Assembly: GCA_030453005.1 (NCBI GenBank)
Contig: JAKDLE010000231.1
Coordinates: 1 to 5,543 of the forward strand
Direction of reading: 5' to 3'
Length of the DNA: 5,543 nucleotides
Source: Pseudonocardia sp.
Lineage (GTDB): Bacteria; Actinomycetota; Actinomycetes; Mycobacteriales; Pseudonocardiaceae
The translations under genes and the position numbers were made by a program. Below the pieces are notes generated by a model. It was not told the origin of the DNA. It did not search any database and saw only the letters and a program-made list of their open reading frames with translations. Below, piece by piece: positions 1 through 5,543 of this stretch (its first letter is position 1; every line of letters starts with the position of its first letter).

Positions 1-414
1 CTCGACGGCGCCGGGGTGACCGTGGCGGGGGCGGAGGCCGTCGTCGTCGGCCGCTCGCACCTGGTCGGCAAACCGATGGCGCAGCTGCTCCTCGAACGCC
101 ACGCCACCGTCACCGTCTGCCACTCCCGCACCCGGGACCTGGCCGCGGTCTGCCGACGGGCCGACGTGCTGATCGCGGCGGCGGGCGTGGCACGGATGAT
201 CGGCCCGGACCACGTCAAACCCGGGGCGACCGTGATCGACGTCGGGATCCACCGCACCGACCACGGGCTCTGCGGCGACGTCGACACCGACGCCGTGCGC
301 GAGGTCGCCGGCGCGATCACGCCGGTGCCCGGCGGCGTCGGGCCGATGACGATCGCGATGCTGCTGCGCAACACCGTCAGCGCCGCCCAGCTGCGTGGGC
401 GGACCCGTGGATGA
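1..414 (+). CDS. folD: FolD, methylenetetrahydrofolate dehydrogenase/cyclohydrolase (5'-truncated)
   Basis: This is the C-terminal 137 residues of a cytosolic bifunctional enzyme that oxidises 5,10-methylene-THF to methenyl-THF with NADP+ and hydrolyses it to 10-formyl-THF. The frame is open from the first base, so the start and the catalytic N-terminal domain (with the family's active-site Lys) lie left of the window; roughly half of a usual 280-300 residue protein is present. Visible marks are the Rossmann dinucleotide motif GRSHLVGKP (residues 17-25 of the visible part), the strand VTVCHS, the segment VIDVGIHRT, and the family signature PGGVGPMT at 110-117. It is the first visible gene of a tight operon and overlaps the next gene by 8-20 bases, depending on that gene's start. 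The GRSxxVGKP form is the common bacterial one, unlike the GRGVTVGR form recalled from mycobacterial housekeeping FolD, so this may be a second, operon-specific copy. The family call is secure; the paralog idea is inference. Confidence 0.96.
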   Translation, partial: LDGAGVTVAGAEAVVVGRSHLVGKPMAQLLLERHATVTVCHSRTRDLAAVCRRADVLIAAAGVARMIGPDHVKPGATVIDVGIHRTDHGLCGDVDTDAVREVAGAITPVPGGVGPMTIAMLLRNTVSAAQLRGRTRG

Positions 415-1402
415 GCCGGCACCCGCGCTGCACACCGCGCTGACCGCGCTGCTGGACATCAGCCACCCGATCGTGCTCGCGCCGATGGGCGGCGTGGCGG
501 GCGGGGCGCTCGCGGCCGCCGTGTCCGCGGCCGGTGGCCTCGGCCAGATCGGGATCGGCTACGGCGACCGGGCGCTGCTCGACCGCGAGTCCGCTCTCGC
601 GGGAGACGTCCGGGTCGGCTACGGCTTCATCAACTGGTGCCTCTCCGAGCGCCCCGAGCTGCTCGACGCCGCGCTCGAGCGCCGACCCGCCGCGGTGACC
701 CTGGCCTTCGGCGACCCCGAACCGTTCGCAGGCCGCGTGCGCGCCGCGGGCGTCCCGCTGATCTGCCAGGTCTCCCGCGTCGCCGACGCCCGACGGGCGC
801 TGGACGCCGGCGCGGACGTGCTCGTGGCCCAGGGCAGCGAGGGTGGCGGGCACGCGGAGCGGGGCCGGGGAACGTTCACCCTGGTCCCCGAGCTGGTGGA
901 CCTGGTCGCGGACACGGGCGGACACGCCCCGGTGCTCGCGGCGGGCGGGATCGTCGACGGCCGCGGGCTCGCCGCCGCCTTGGTGCTCGGCGCCGACGGC
1001 GCGCTGGTCGGCACCCGGTTCTGGGCCTGCCGGGAGGCGCTGGCGCCCGCCGGGGCGCACCGCCGCGCGCTCGGTGCGGGCGGCGACGACACCGTCGCGA
1101 CCCGCGTGCTGGACAGCGTCCGCGGCTACTCCTGGCCCGACGGCGCCACCAGCCGGGTGCTCCGCTCCCCCTTCGTCGAGCGCTGGCACGGGCATGAGGA
1201 GGAGCTGGCCGGGCGGCTGCCCGAGCTCGCGCAGCGGTACCGGCAGGCGGTGGCCGACGAGGACTACGACGTCGTGCAGATCGCCGTCGGCGAGGGGATC
1301 GGGGTCATCGACGAGGTACGGGCGGCGAGCGAGGTCGTGGAGTCCCTGGTCCACGGGGCCGCCGCCGCGCTCGCCGAGGGTCGCGCACGGAACCACCGAT
1401 GA
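395..1402 (+). CDS. Nitronate monooxygenase family (2-nitropropane dioxygenase-like) FMN protein
   Basis: This is a predicted cytosolic TIM-barrel flavoprotein of 335 residues, a normal length for the NMO/NPD family. Known members oxidise alkyl nitronates to aldehyde or ketone plus nitrite using FMN and O2. Motifs in order: the first barrel strand with the FMN-site sequence PIVLAPMGG (25-33); AAGGLGQIG (45-53); the hallmark [13 protein letters not shown] (141-153), whose His153 aligns with the family's catalytic base; and the phosphate-binding strands [16 protein letters not shown] and [11 protein letters not shown]. The C-terminal third is helical and Arg/Glu rich. The usual EAGGH reads EGGGH here. 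The start is uncertain: GTG at 395 gives 335 residues with no Shine-Dalgarno site, while GTG at 407 sits 3 bases after GGGCGGA, which is too close for a good site. Both overlap folD and leave the barrel intact. Its stop overlaps the folC start by 4 bases. The family includes many members of unknown substrate, so the specific reaction is not established. A place among C1-folate genes is unusual. Confidence 0.88.
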   Translation: MGGPVDEPAPALHTALTALLDISHPIVLAPMGGVAGGALAAAVSAAGGLGQIGIGYGDRALLDRESALAGDVRVGYGFINWCLSERPELLDAALERRPAAVTLAFGDPEPFAGRVRAAGVPLICQVSRVADARRALDAGADVLVAQGSEGGGHAERGRGTFTLVPELVDLVADTGGHAPVLAAGGIVDGRGLAAALVLGADGALVGTRFWACREALAPAGAHRRALGAGGDDTVATRVLDSVRGYSWPDGATSRVLRSPFVERWHGHEEELAGRLPELAQRYRQAVADEDYDVVQIAVGEGIGVIDEVRAASEVVESLVHGAAAALAEGRARNHR

Positions 1403-2730
1403 CGTCCACCTCCAGGCCGCCGCAGCCGGCGCAGACGCTGCGCACACTCGACGACGCCACGGCCTTCCTCTACCGCGAGCTGGGCACGTTCGCGGGCCGC
1501 TTCGACGGCGGCCTCACGCGCGCCCGCGCCCTGGTACGCGCGCTCGGCGACCCCCAGGACCGCTACCGGTCCGTGCACGTCGCCGGCACGGCGGGCAAGG
1601 GCTCGGTCGTCTCCTTCGTGGCCGGTCTGCTGCACGCCCACGGGTTCACGGTGGGGGCGCACCTGTCCCCACACGCGCACAGCATTCTCGAACGCTTCCA
1701 GCTGGACGGATGCCCGATCGGCGATGCGGACTTCGTCCGGGCCCTCGCCGACGCGATGCCCGCGATCCGGCGGATCGCAGGTGCCGGGCTCGGGCAGCCG
1801 ACGTTCTTCGAGGTCACCGCCGCGCTGGCCTGGCAGCTGTTCGCCGACCGCGCGGTCGACTACGCCGTCGTCGAGACCGGTCTCGGCGGCCGGCTGGACG
1901 CCACCAACACGATCACGCGAGCCGACAAGCTCGCGCTGCTCACAGTGATCGGCCGCGACCACACCGAGATTCTGGGCGACAGCCTCCCCGAGATCGCGCG
2001 GGAGAAGGCCGGGATCCTGCCGCGGAACGGTCACGCGATCGCCGTGGCGCCCTCCTCCGCGGCCGTCGCATCCGTACTGACGGGCGAGGCCGCACGCCGG
2101 CACTGCCGCCTGGACATGGTCGACACCAGGCCCGGGCCCGGGCCGGAACCTGTGCTCGGTCTGCCCGGCAGGCATCAGGTCGCCAACGCGTCCCTCGCGC
2201 TGCGGGCCGTCGCGGAGCTCGCGGCGCGTGACGGCTGGACGCTCGATCCGGGTGCCGTCCGCCGCGCACTGCGCGACGTGCGCATGCCCGGCCGGTTCGA
2301 GCGACGGAGCTGGTGCGGGCACCCGATCGTCCTCGACGGGGCCCACAACGCGCTCAAACTCGCCTCCGTCGTGTCCGTGCTGCACGACGAACACCCGGGG
2401 CAGCGGTTCGCCTGGGTCCTCGCCGTCAAGCCGGACAAGGATCTACGCGACGTCGTCGCGGCCGTGGCACCGGCCGCATCCGCGATCGTCGCGACCGAGT
2501 TCGCGGATCACACCGCACGGATCTCGGTCCCGGCCGAGGTGGTGGCGGCGGCCGCCCGCCGCGCAGGTGTGCCCTCGGTCGCCGCGATCACCTGTCCGAA
2601 GGCGGCGCTGCGGCGCGCGGTCGAGCTGTCGGCCCCGAACCGGCCGGTCGTCGTCGCCGGGTCGTTCCACGTCGTCGCCGCCGTCGGTGCCGCGATCGCA
2701 CCGTCAACCGAAAGGATTTCCAACCCGTGA
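1399..2730 (+). CDS. folC: FolC-type folylpolyglutamate synthase / dihydrofolate synthase
   Basis: This is a full-length (443 residue) Mur-ligase-family enzyme that adds glutamate to folates in an ATP-dependent step (and, in bifunctional members, to dihydropteroate), keeping the cofactor in the cell. Motifs in order: ATP P-loop GTAGKGS (63-69, Lys67); the loop LSPHAHSILERF; FFEVTAALA; VVETGLGGRLDATN (157-170); DHTEILG (187-193); IAREKAGI, whose Lys203 aligns with the carbamylated Lys of the family; the interdomain linker around LPGRHQVANASLAL; MPGRFE; LDGAHN (Asp313-Asn317 region); VKPDKD; and the C-terminal VVAGSFHVVAAV. The P-loop has Ala65 where FolC proteins normally have Asn (GTNGKGS). 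The ATG at 1399 overlaps the previous stop as ATGA, giving translational coupling; only a weak GGA lies upstream. A 16-base perfect palindrome at 2129-2144 falls in the RPGPGPEP linker. It is probably a second, pathway-dedicated FolC (like folC2 in methyl-group catabolic loci), but the housekeeping enzyme cannot be excluded. Confidence 0.93.
   Translation: MTSTSRPPQPAQTLRTLDDATAFLYRELGTFAGRFDGGLTRARALVRALGDPQDRYRSVHVAGTAGKGSVVSFVAGLLHAHGFTVGAHLSPHAHSILERFQLDGCPIGDADFVRALADAMPAIRRIAGAGLGQPTFFEVTAALAWQLFADRAVDYAVVETGLGGRLDATNTITRADKLALLTVIGRDHTEILGDSLPEIAREKAGILPRNGHAIAVAPSSAAVASVLTGEAARRHCRLDMVDTRPGPGPEPVLGLPGRHQVANASLALRAVAELAARDGWTLDPGAVRRALRDVRMPGRFERRSWCGHPIVLDGAHNALKLASVVSVLHDEHPGQRFAWVLAVKPDKDLRDVVAAVAPAASAIVATEFADHTARISVPAEVVAAAARRAGVPSVAAITCPKAALRRAVELSAPNRPVVVAGSFHVVAAVGAAIAPSTERISNP
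2711..2716 (+). promoter_or_regulatory. Ribosome binding site of purU
   Basis: AAAGGA lies 10 bases before the GTG at 2727, inside the last codons of folC. It is the clearest Shine-Dalgarno site on the + strand and fixes the purU start at 2727. The same frame is open far upstream (from 2313), but that extension is an Arg/Gly/Pro-rich translation of the folC region with no homology to the family. Confidence 0.65.
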
Positions 2731-3638
2731 AGCCCGACGTCGAGCGCCGCTACGTGATCACCCTCAGCTGCCCCGACCGGACCGGGATCGTCGCCCGGAT
2801 CGCGGGCTTCCTCGCCGCCGCCGGGGGCTGGATCGTCGAGGCCGGCTATCACTCCCAAGTACCCAGCCACTCCGACCCGGACACCGGCTGGTTCTTCACC
2901 CGACAGGTGGTGCGGGCCGACTCGTTGCCGTTCGACGTCGACGAGCTGCGGGCGCGGTTCGCGGAGGTCGCCGCGGAGCTGGGCGGGGAGGCGACCTGGA
3001 CCGTCGCGGACACGGGCGTGCGCAAGCGGGCGGTGCTGCTGGTCAGCAAGGAGCCGCACTGCCTGCACGACCTGCTCGGCAGGGTGGCCGCGGGCGAGCT
3101 ACCGGTCCGGCTGGAGGCGGTGATCGGTAACCACGAGACGCTGGCGGACATCGTGCGGGCGCACGGCGTGCCCTTCCACCACATCCCGTTCCCGGCGCCG
3201 GACGACCCGCACCGGAAGGCCGGACGGCTCGAGGCGTTCGACAAGATCCGCGCGCTCGTCGAGGGTCACGACCCGGACGCGATCGTGCTGGCCCGGTTCA
3301 TGCAGGTGCTGCCCGCGCACCTGTGCGAGGAGTGGGTGGGTCGGGCGATCAACATCCACCACAGCTTCCTGCCGTCGTTCGCCGGGGCGCGGCCGTACCA
3401 CCAGGCGTACGCGCGCGGGGTGAAGCTGATCGGGGCGACCTGCCACTACGTCACGTCGGATCTGGACGCCGGACCGATCATCGAGCAGGACGTGATCCGC
3501 GTCGACCACGGCGACACCACAGGCGACATGGTCCGCCGCGGCCGCGACATCGAGCGCCTCGTGCTCTCCCGCGGCCTGCGCTGGCACCTGGAGGACCGGG
3601 TGCTCGTGCACGGGAACAAGACCGTGGTGTTCCGCTGA
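2727..3638 (+). CDS. purU: PurU, formyltetrahydrofolate deformylase
   Basis: This cytosolic enzyme hydrolyses 10-formyl-THF to formate and THF. The 303-residue product has an N-terminal ACT domain (about 8-90; YVITLSCPDRTGIVARIAGF), which in the E. coli enzyme is linked to Met/Gly control. It is followed by a formyltransferase-fold catalytic domain (about 100-300). The catalytic triad of the family is present: Asn209 and His211 in NIHHSFLP, and Asp247 in LDAGPII. The substrate-site segments GARPYHQAY and GATCHYV are also kept. The start is GTG at 2727, which overlaps the folC stop as GTGA, has an AAAGGA site 10 bases upstream, and begins just before the ACT domain. Last gene of the + operon, it would complete the route methylene-THF to formate begun by FolD. 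PurU in E. coli feeds PurT-type purine synthesis, whereas in catabolic operons it disposes of C1 units; the company of folD and folC favours the latter, by inference. The intact triad and ACT domain argue against an N-formyltransferase for natural products. Confidence 0.95.
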   Translation: MKPDVERRYVITLSCPDRTGIVARIAGFLAAAGGWIVEAGYHSQVPSHSDPDTGWFFTRQVVRADSLPFDVDELRARFAEVAAELGGEATWTVADTGVRKRAVLLVSKEPHCLHDLLGRVAAGELPVRLEAVIGNHETLADIVRAHGVPFHHIPFPAPDDPHRKAGRLEAFDKIRALVEGHDPDAIVLARFMQVLPAHLCEEWVGRAINIHHSFLPSFAGARPYHQAYARGVKLIGATCHYVTSDLDAGPIIEQDVIRVDHGDTTGDMVRRGRDIERLVLSRGLRWHLEDRVLVHGNKTVVFR

Positions 3639-3654
3639 TGTCCGTTCCCTCAGC
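3639..3654. other. Convergent intergenic junction
   Basis: Only 16 bases separate the purU stop (+ strand) from the stop of the SbnB-like gene (- strand). The stretch holds no strong GC hairpin followed by a T run on either strand; a 5-bp GCTGA/TCAGC pairing formed by the two stop regions is too weak to call a terminator. Any terminators would have to lie inside the opposing coding regions, or termination may be Rho-dependent. Confidence 0.7.
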
Positions 3655-4725
3655 TCAGCCGTAGCGGCGTCGTTCGTGGAAGAAGTCGTCGATGACGTGC
3701 AGCTCACCGGAGCGGGTCACCTCGTCGTGGACGTACTTGCCGACGGCGAGGTCGAGCACTCCGAGCCCGAAGGGGGAGAACACCACCGGCCGGTCCGTCC
3801 GCACGGTCACCCGCCCGGACATCACGTCGTCGAGGGTGCCGTCGAGGAAGTCCCGGTTGCCGGTGAGCTGCTCGGCCAGGTGCGGCGAGGTGTCGGCCTT
3901 GAGGCAGTGTTCGACGTCGTCGACGATGTTCGTCGAGACCAGCAGGATCTCCGGCGCGAGGTCGCGCAGCGACACGTGCAGCACCAGCGGGTGGTGGCCG
4001 AACCACGAGGGGTCGGTGACGTGCGGCTTCCCGGCGATGGTGGCGAAGACCAGCAGGTCGCTGGAGCGGATCAGCTGCTCGGCGCTGTCGTGCACGGTGA
4101 TCCGCCCGGCTGCGCCCGACTGCTCCAGGCGGCCGCGGAAACCGGCCGCGCTCTCGGCGGACAGGTCGTGCACGCCGATCTCGTCGAACGACCAACCGGT
4201 GGCGGCGAGGAAGGTGTGGATGTAGCGGGCGATCAGGCCCGTGCCGAAGAACCCGACGCGGGTCGGGCGCGGGCGGCCGCGGGTGAGGTGGTCGGCCGCC
4301 GACGCCGCCGACGCCGCCGTCCGGGTGGCGCTGATGATCGAGCTCTCCAGGCAGGCGAACGGGTAGCCGGTGTCGTGGTCGTTGAGGATGAGCACGGCCG
4401 AGGCCCTCGGGATGCCGGACGCCACGTTCCCCGGGAAGCTGGAGATCCACTTGAGGCCGTCCACCCGCACCTGCCCGCCGATCGAGGCGGGCAGCGCGAT
4501 GATCCGGGAGGTCGGGCGGTCGGGGAAACGCAGGAAGTAGGACGGCGGGTTCACCGAGTCACCGGCGCCGTGCAGCCGGTAGGTGGCCTCGACCAACTCC
4601 ACGATCTGGCGCTCGCAGCCCTGCAGCGCGTGCTGGACCTGGGCGCCCGAGATCACCGCGAACGGTGGCACGGTGAGCGGCTCGGGCATCGTCGACTCCG
4701 TTGCGCCAGAAGCGGTGGCGGTCAT
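3655..4725 (-). CDS. sbnB: SbnB-type N-(2-amino-2-carboxyethyl)-L-glutamate dehydrogenase (2,3-diaminopropionate synthesis)
   Basis: This ornithine-cyclodeaminase/mu-crystallin family protein matches the SbnB branch. SbnB uses NAD+ to split the SbnA product (from O-phosphoserine and glutamate) into L-2,3-diaminopropionate and 2-oxoglutarate. Branch marks, numbered from 4725, are SYFLRFPD (62-69), GLKWISSFPGN with the family's active-site Lys92, PRASAVLILND, TGYPFACLE, SATRTAAS with the conserved Arg135, then the Rossmann motif GFFGTGLIARYI (158-169) and a C-terminal FGLGVLDLAVGKYV. It is 356 residues from ATG 4725, which overlaps the dioxygenase stop as ATGA but has no Shine-Dalgarno site. 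ATG 4689 (344 residues) has GGAG 6 bases upstream and removes a low-complexity leader; it is at least as likely the true start. A short repeat (GACGCCGCC at 4301-4318) encodes the Ala-rich ASAASAAD stretch. It is the last gene of the - strand operon. No SbnA partner lies in the window. The SbnB class is well supported; the final product is unknown. Confidence 0.92.
   Translation of the reverse strand: MTATASGATESTMPEPLTVPPFAVISGAQVQHALQGCERQIVELVEATYRLHGAGDSVNPPSYFLRFPDRPTSRIIALPASIGGQVRVDGLKWISSFPGNVASGIPRASAVLILNDHDTGYPFACLESSIISATRTAASAASAADHLTRGRPRPTRVGFFGTGLIARYIHTFLAATGWSFDEIGVHDLSAESAAGFRGRLEQSGAAGRITVHDSAEQLIRSSDLLVFATIAGKPHVTDPSWFGHHPLVLHVSLRDLAPEILLVSTNIVDDVEHCLKADTSPHLAEQLTGNRDFLDGTLDDVMSGRVTVRTDRPVVFSPFGLGVLDLAVGKYVHDEVTRSGELHVIDDFFHERRRYG
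4696..4699 (-). promoter_or_regulatory. Possible ribosome binding site for the internal sbnB start at 4689
   Basis: Read on the - strand, GGAG is followed by 6 bases and then the ATG whose first base is 4689. The protein from there begins MPEPLTVPPFAVISG, close to the conserved fold. The upstream ATG at 4725 is preceded by GAGCCTCCG, which has no purine-rich site. Confidence 0.45.
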
Positions 4726-5543
4726 CGGAGGCTCGGCGCGCGCATCGGGTCGGCCATCGCGACGAGCACCTCGCGGGGCCCGGAGAAGGCCTCCCTGCTG
4801 TGGGCGGTCCGGATGTTGTCGACGAGCATCAGGTCACCGGCCTGCCACGGCTCGCGGACGGTGTGGGCGTCGTAGGCGGCGGCGAGCAGCTCCACGACGT
4901 CCTCACCGATCGGGTCGCCGTCGCCGAAGCGGGTGTTGAACGGCAGCCCGTCGGGGCCGTAGACGTCCACCAGGTAGTCGCGCACCTCGGGCGCCATCGT
5001 CGCTTCGTTGAGGAACGCGACCTGGTTGAACCAGCAGCGCTGCCCGGTGACCGGGTGGCGCACCACCGCGCTGCGGCGCTGCCGGGTGCGCAGGCCGCCG
5101 TCGGGCTGCCACGCGAACTCGATCGCGTTGGCGTGGCAGTAGCTCTCCACGGCGCCCCGGTCGTCGGTGCCGAACGCCTCGGCGATGCCTGCCCCGATCT
5201 CGTCGTTGTAGCTGCGGGTCAGCAGCCAGCCCTCCCGCTCGACCCGCTCCACCAGCCCGCGGGGCAGCGCGTCGAGCACGGCCGGGGAGTCGGCCACCGC
5301 GGTGGCCCCGCCGTCGGTGGGTGCCCCGAGGCACGCGAACATCATCACGCTGGGGAACTCCAGGGCGTAGCTCAGCTCGTGGTGCATGCACATCGGCTGG
5401 TTCGCGGGCCACGTCGAGGACGAGTACACGCCCTCGGAGTAGACCTGCCGGGACGCGAAACCCTCCTTCTCGGTCATCAGGGCGGTGGCCAGCCCCCGGA
5501 AGACGTCGGCGACGTCGGCCGCGTCGCGCAGCCCGAGGCCGCG
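4722..5543 (-). CDS. SyrP-like Fe(II)/2-oxoglutarate-dependent dioxygenase, TauD/TfdA family (5'-truncated)
   Basis: This is a predicted cytosolic non-haem iron oxygenase that couples 2-oxoglutarate decarboxylation to oxidation of a substrate. In natural-product clusters such proteins hydroxylate or epoxidise free or carrier-bound amino acyl groups. The visible part is 273 residues, numbered from the window edge. Iron ligands are the HxE pair His54/Glu56 in MHHELSY and the distal His248 in NIRTAHSREAF, with Arg257 in SGPREVLVAM placed to bind 2-oxoglutarate. SyrP-group signatures include EFAWQPDGGLRTRQ, HPVTGQRCWFNQ and RFGDGDPI. An ATG at 5477 could be mistaken for the start, but the frame stays open to the edge and the upstream residues (RGLGLRDAADVADVFRGLA) match the normal family segment, so the gene continues right of the window, lacking perhaps 50-80 residues here. 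Its stop overlaps the sbnB start by 4 bases, so the two are probably cotranslated. SyrP, KtzP and DdaC are the closest known types by motif; the substrate cannot be told. Confidence 0.92.
   Translation of the reverse strand, partial: RGLGLRDAADVADVFRGLATALMTEKEGFASRQVYSEGVYSSSTWPANQPMCMHHELSYALEFPSVMMFACLGAPTDGGATAVADSPAVLDALPRGLVERVEREGWLLTRSYNDEIGAGIAEAFGTDDRGAVESYCHANAIEFAWQPDGGLRTRQRRSAVVRHPVTGQRCWFNQVAFLNEATMAPEVRDYLVDVYGPDGLPFNTRFGDGDPIGEDVVELLAAAYDAHTVREPWQAGDLMLVDNIRTAHSREAFSGPREVLVAMADPMRAPSLR

Noticed and set aside
377..1447. A 356-codon open frame on the - strand opposite the flavoprotein gene
   Set aside because: Its product is Arg/Gly/Pro/Ala-rich with no recognisable motif. It lies antisense to a gene with clear family motifs, as expected from very high GC third positions.
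2129..2144. 16-base perfect GC palindrome GGCCCGGGCCCGGGCC
   Set aside because: It lies inside folC and encodes a Pro/Gly linker; runs of CCCGGG are easily generated by such codons at this GC content, and nothing suggests a protein-binding or replication site.
1264..2394. A 376-codon - strand frame opposite folC, and a 462-codon + strand frame at 843-2231
   Set aside because: Both overlap strongly supported coding regions and give low-complexity Arg/Ser/Pro-rich products; GC-driven shadow frames.
2313..2726. Upstream extension of purU giving a 441-residue product
   Set aside because: The added residues are an out-of-frame reading of folC and resemble no ACT or formyltransferase sequence; GTG 2727 has a ribosome site and matches the family N-terminus.
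2727..3638. Reading the purU product as an N-formyltransferase of the neighbouring natural-product pathway
   Set aside because: It has the PurU-specific N-terminal ACT domain and the full deformylase motif set, and it sits in the folate operon on the opposite strand from the biosynthetic genes.
3634..3659. Possible terminator hairpin between the convergent genes
   Set aside because: Only a 5-bp stem with a 16-base loop and no T run.
4294..4318. Short tandem repeat of GACGCCGCC within sbnB
   Set aside because: Fewer than three units, in frame, encoding an Ala/Ser-rich helix segment; ordinary coding slippage rather than a repeat element.
3676..4875. A 399-codon + strand frame opposite the SbnB-like gene
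   Set aside because: No domain signature, biased composition, and antisense to a protein with intact family motifs.
4722..5477. Complete 251-residue dioxygenase starting at ATG 5477
   Set aside because: The frame is open to the window edge and the residues before this Met fit the family, so the Met is internal and the gene is truncated by the window.

Overview
The window is a gene-dense piece of a very GC-rich genome. GTG starts, four-base stop/start overlaps and strongly G/C-biased third codon positions point to an actinobacterium, perhaps of the Pseudonocardia/Streptomyces kind. Genus cannot be fixed from this sequence. There are six protein genes, two of them cut by the window edges. No RNA genes, insertion sequences, CRISPR arrays or gene-free stretches over 16 bases were seen.

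Left module (1-3638, + strand): four overlapping genes that look like one translationally coupled operon. In order they are the C-terminal half of folD (methylene-THF dehydrogenase/cyclohydrolase), a nitronate-monooxygenase-family FMN protein, a folC-type folate ligase, and purU (formyl-THF deformylase). FolD and PurU together take a C1 unit on tetrahydrofolate (THF) from methylene-THF to free formate and regenerate THF; FolC would make or retain the folate carrier. Such dedicated folD/folC/purU sets are known from catabolic loci for methyl groups (chloromethane utilisation, sarcosine/dimethylglycine degradation). The flavoprotein in the middle is the unexpected member.

Right module (3655-5543, - strand): a SyrP-like Fe(II)/2-oxoglutarate dioxygenase (5' end outside the window) followed, with a four-base overlap, by an SbnB-type N-(2-amino-2-carboxyethyl)-L-glutamate dehydrogenase. 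SbnB proteins complete synthesis of L-2,3-diaminopropionate (Dap), a building block of nonribosomal peptides and siderophores. The pairing suggests the end of a natural-product gene cluster that continues to the right of the window; an SbnA partner is expected there.

The two modules converge tail to tail with only 16 bases between stop codons. Either the junction is the border of the biosynthetic cluster, or the folate genes serve it. The sequence alone does not decide.
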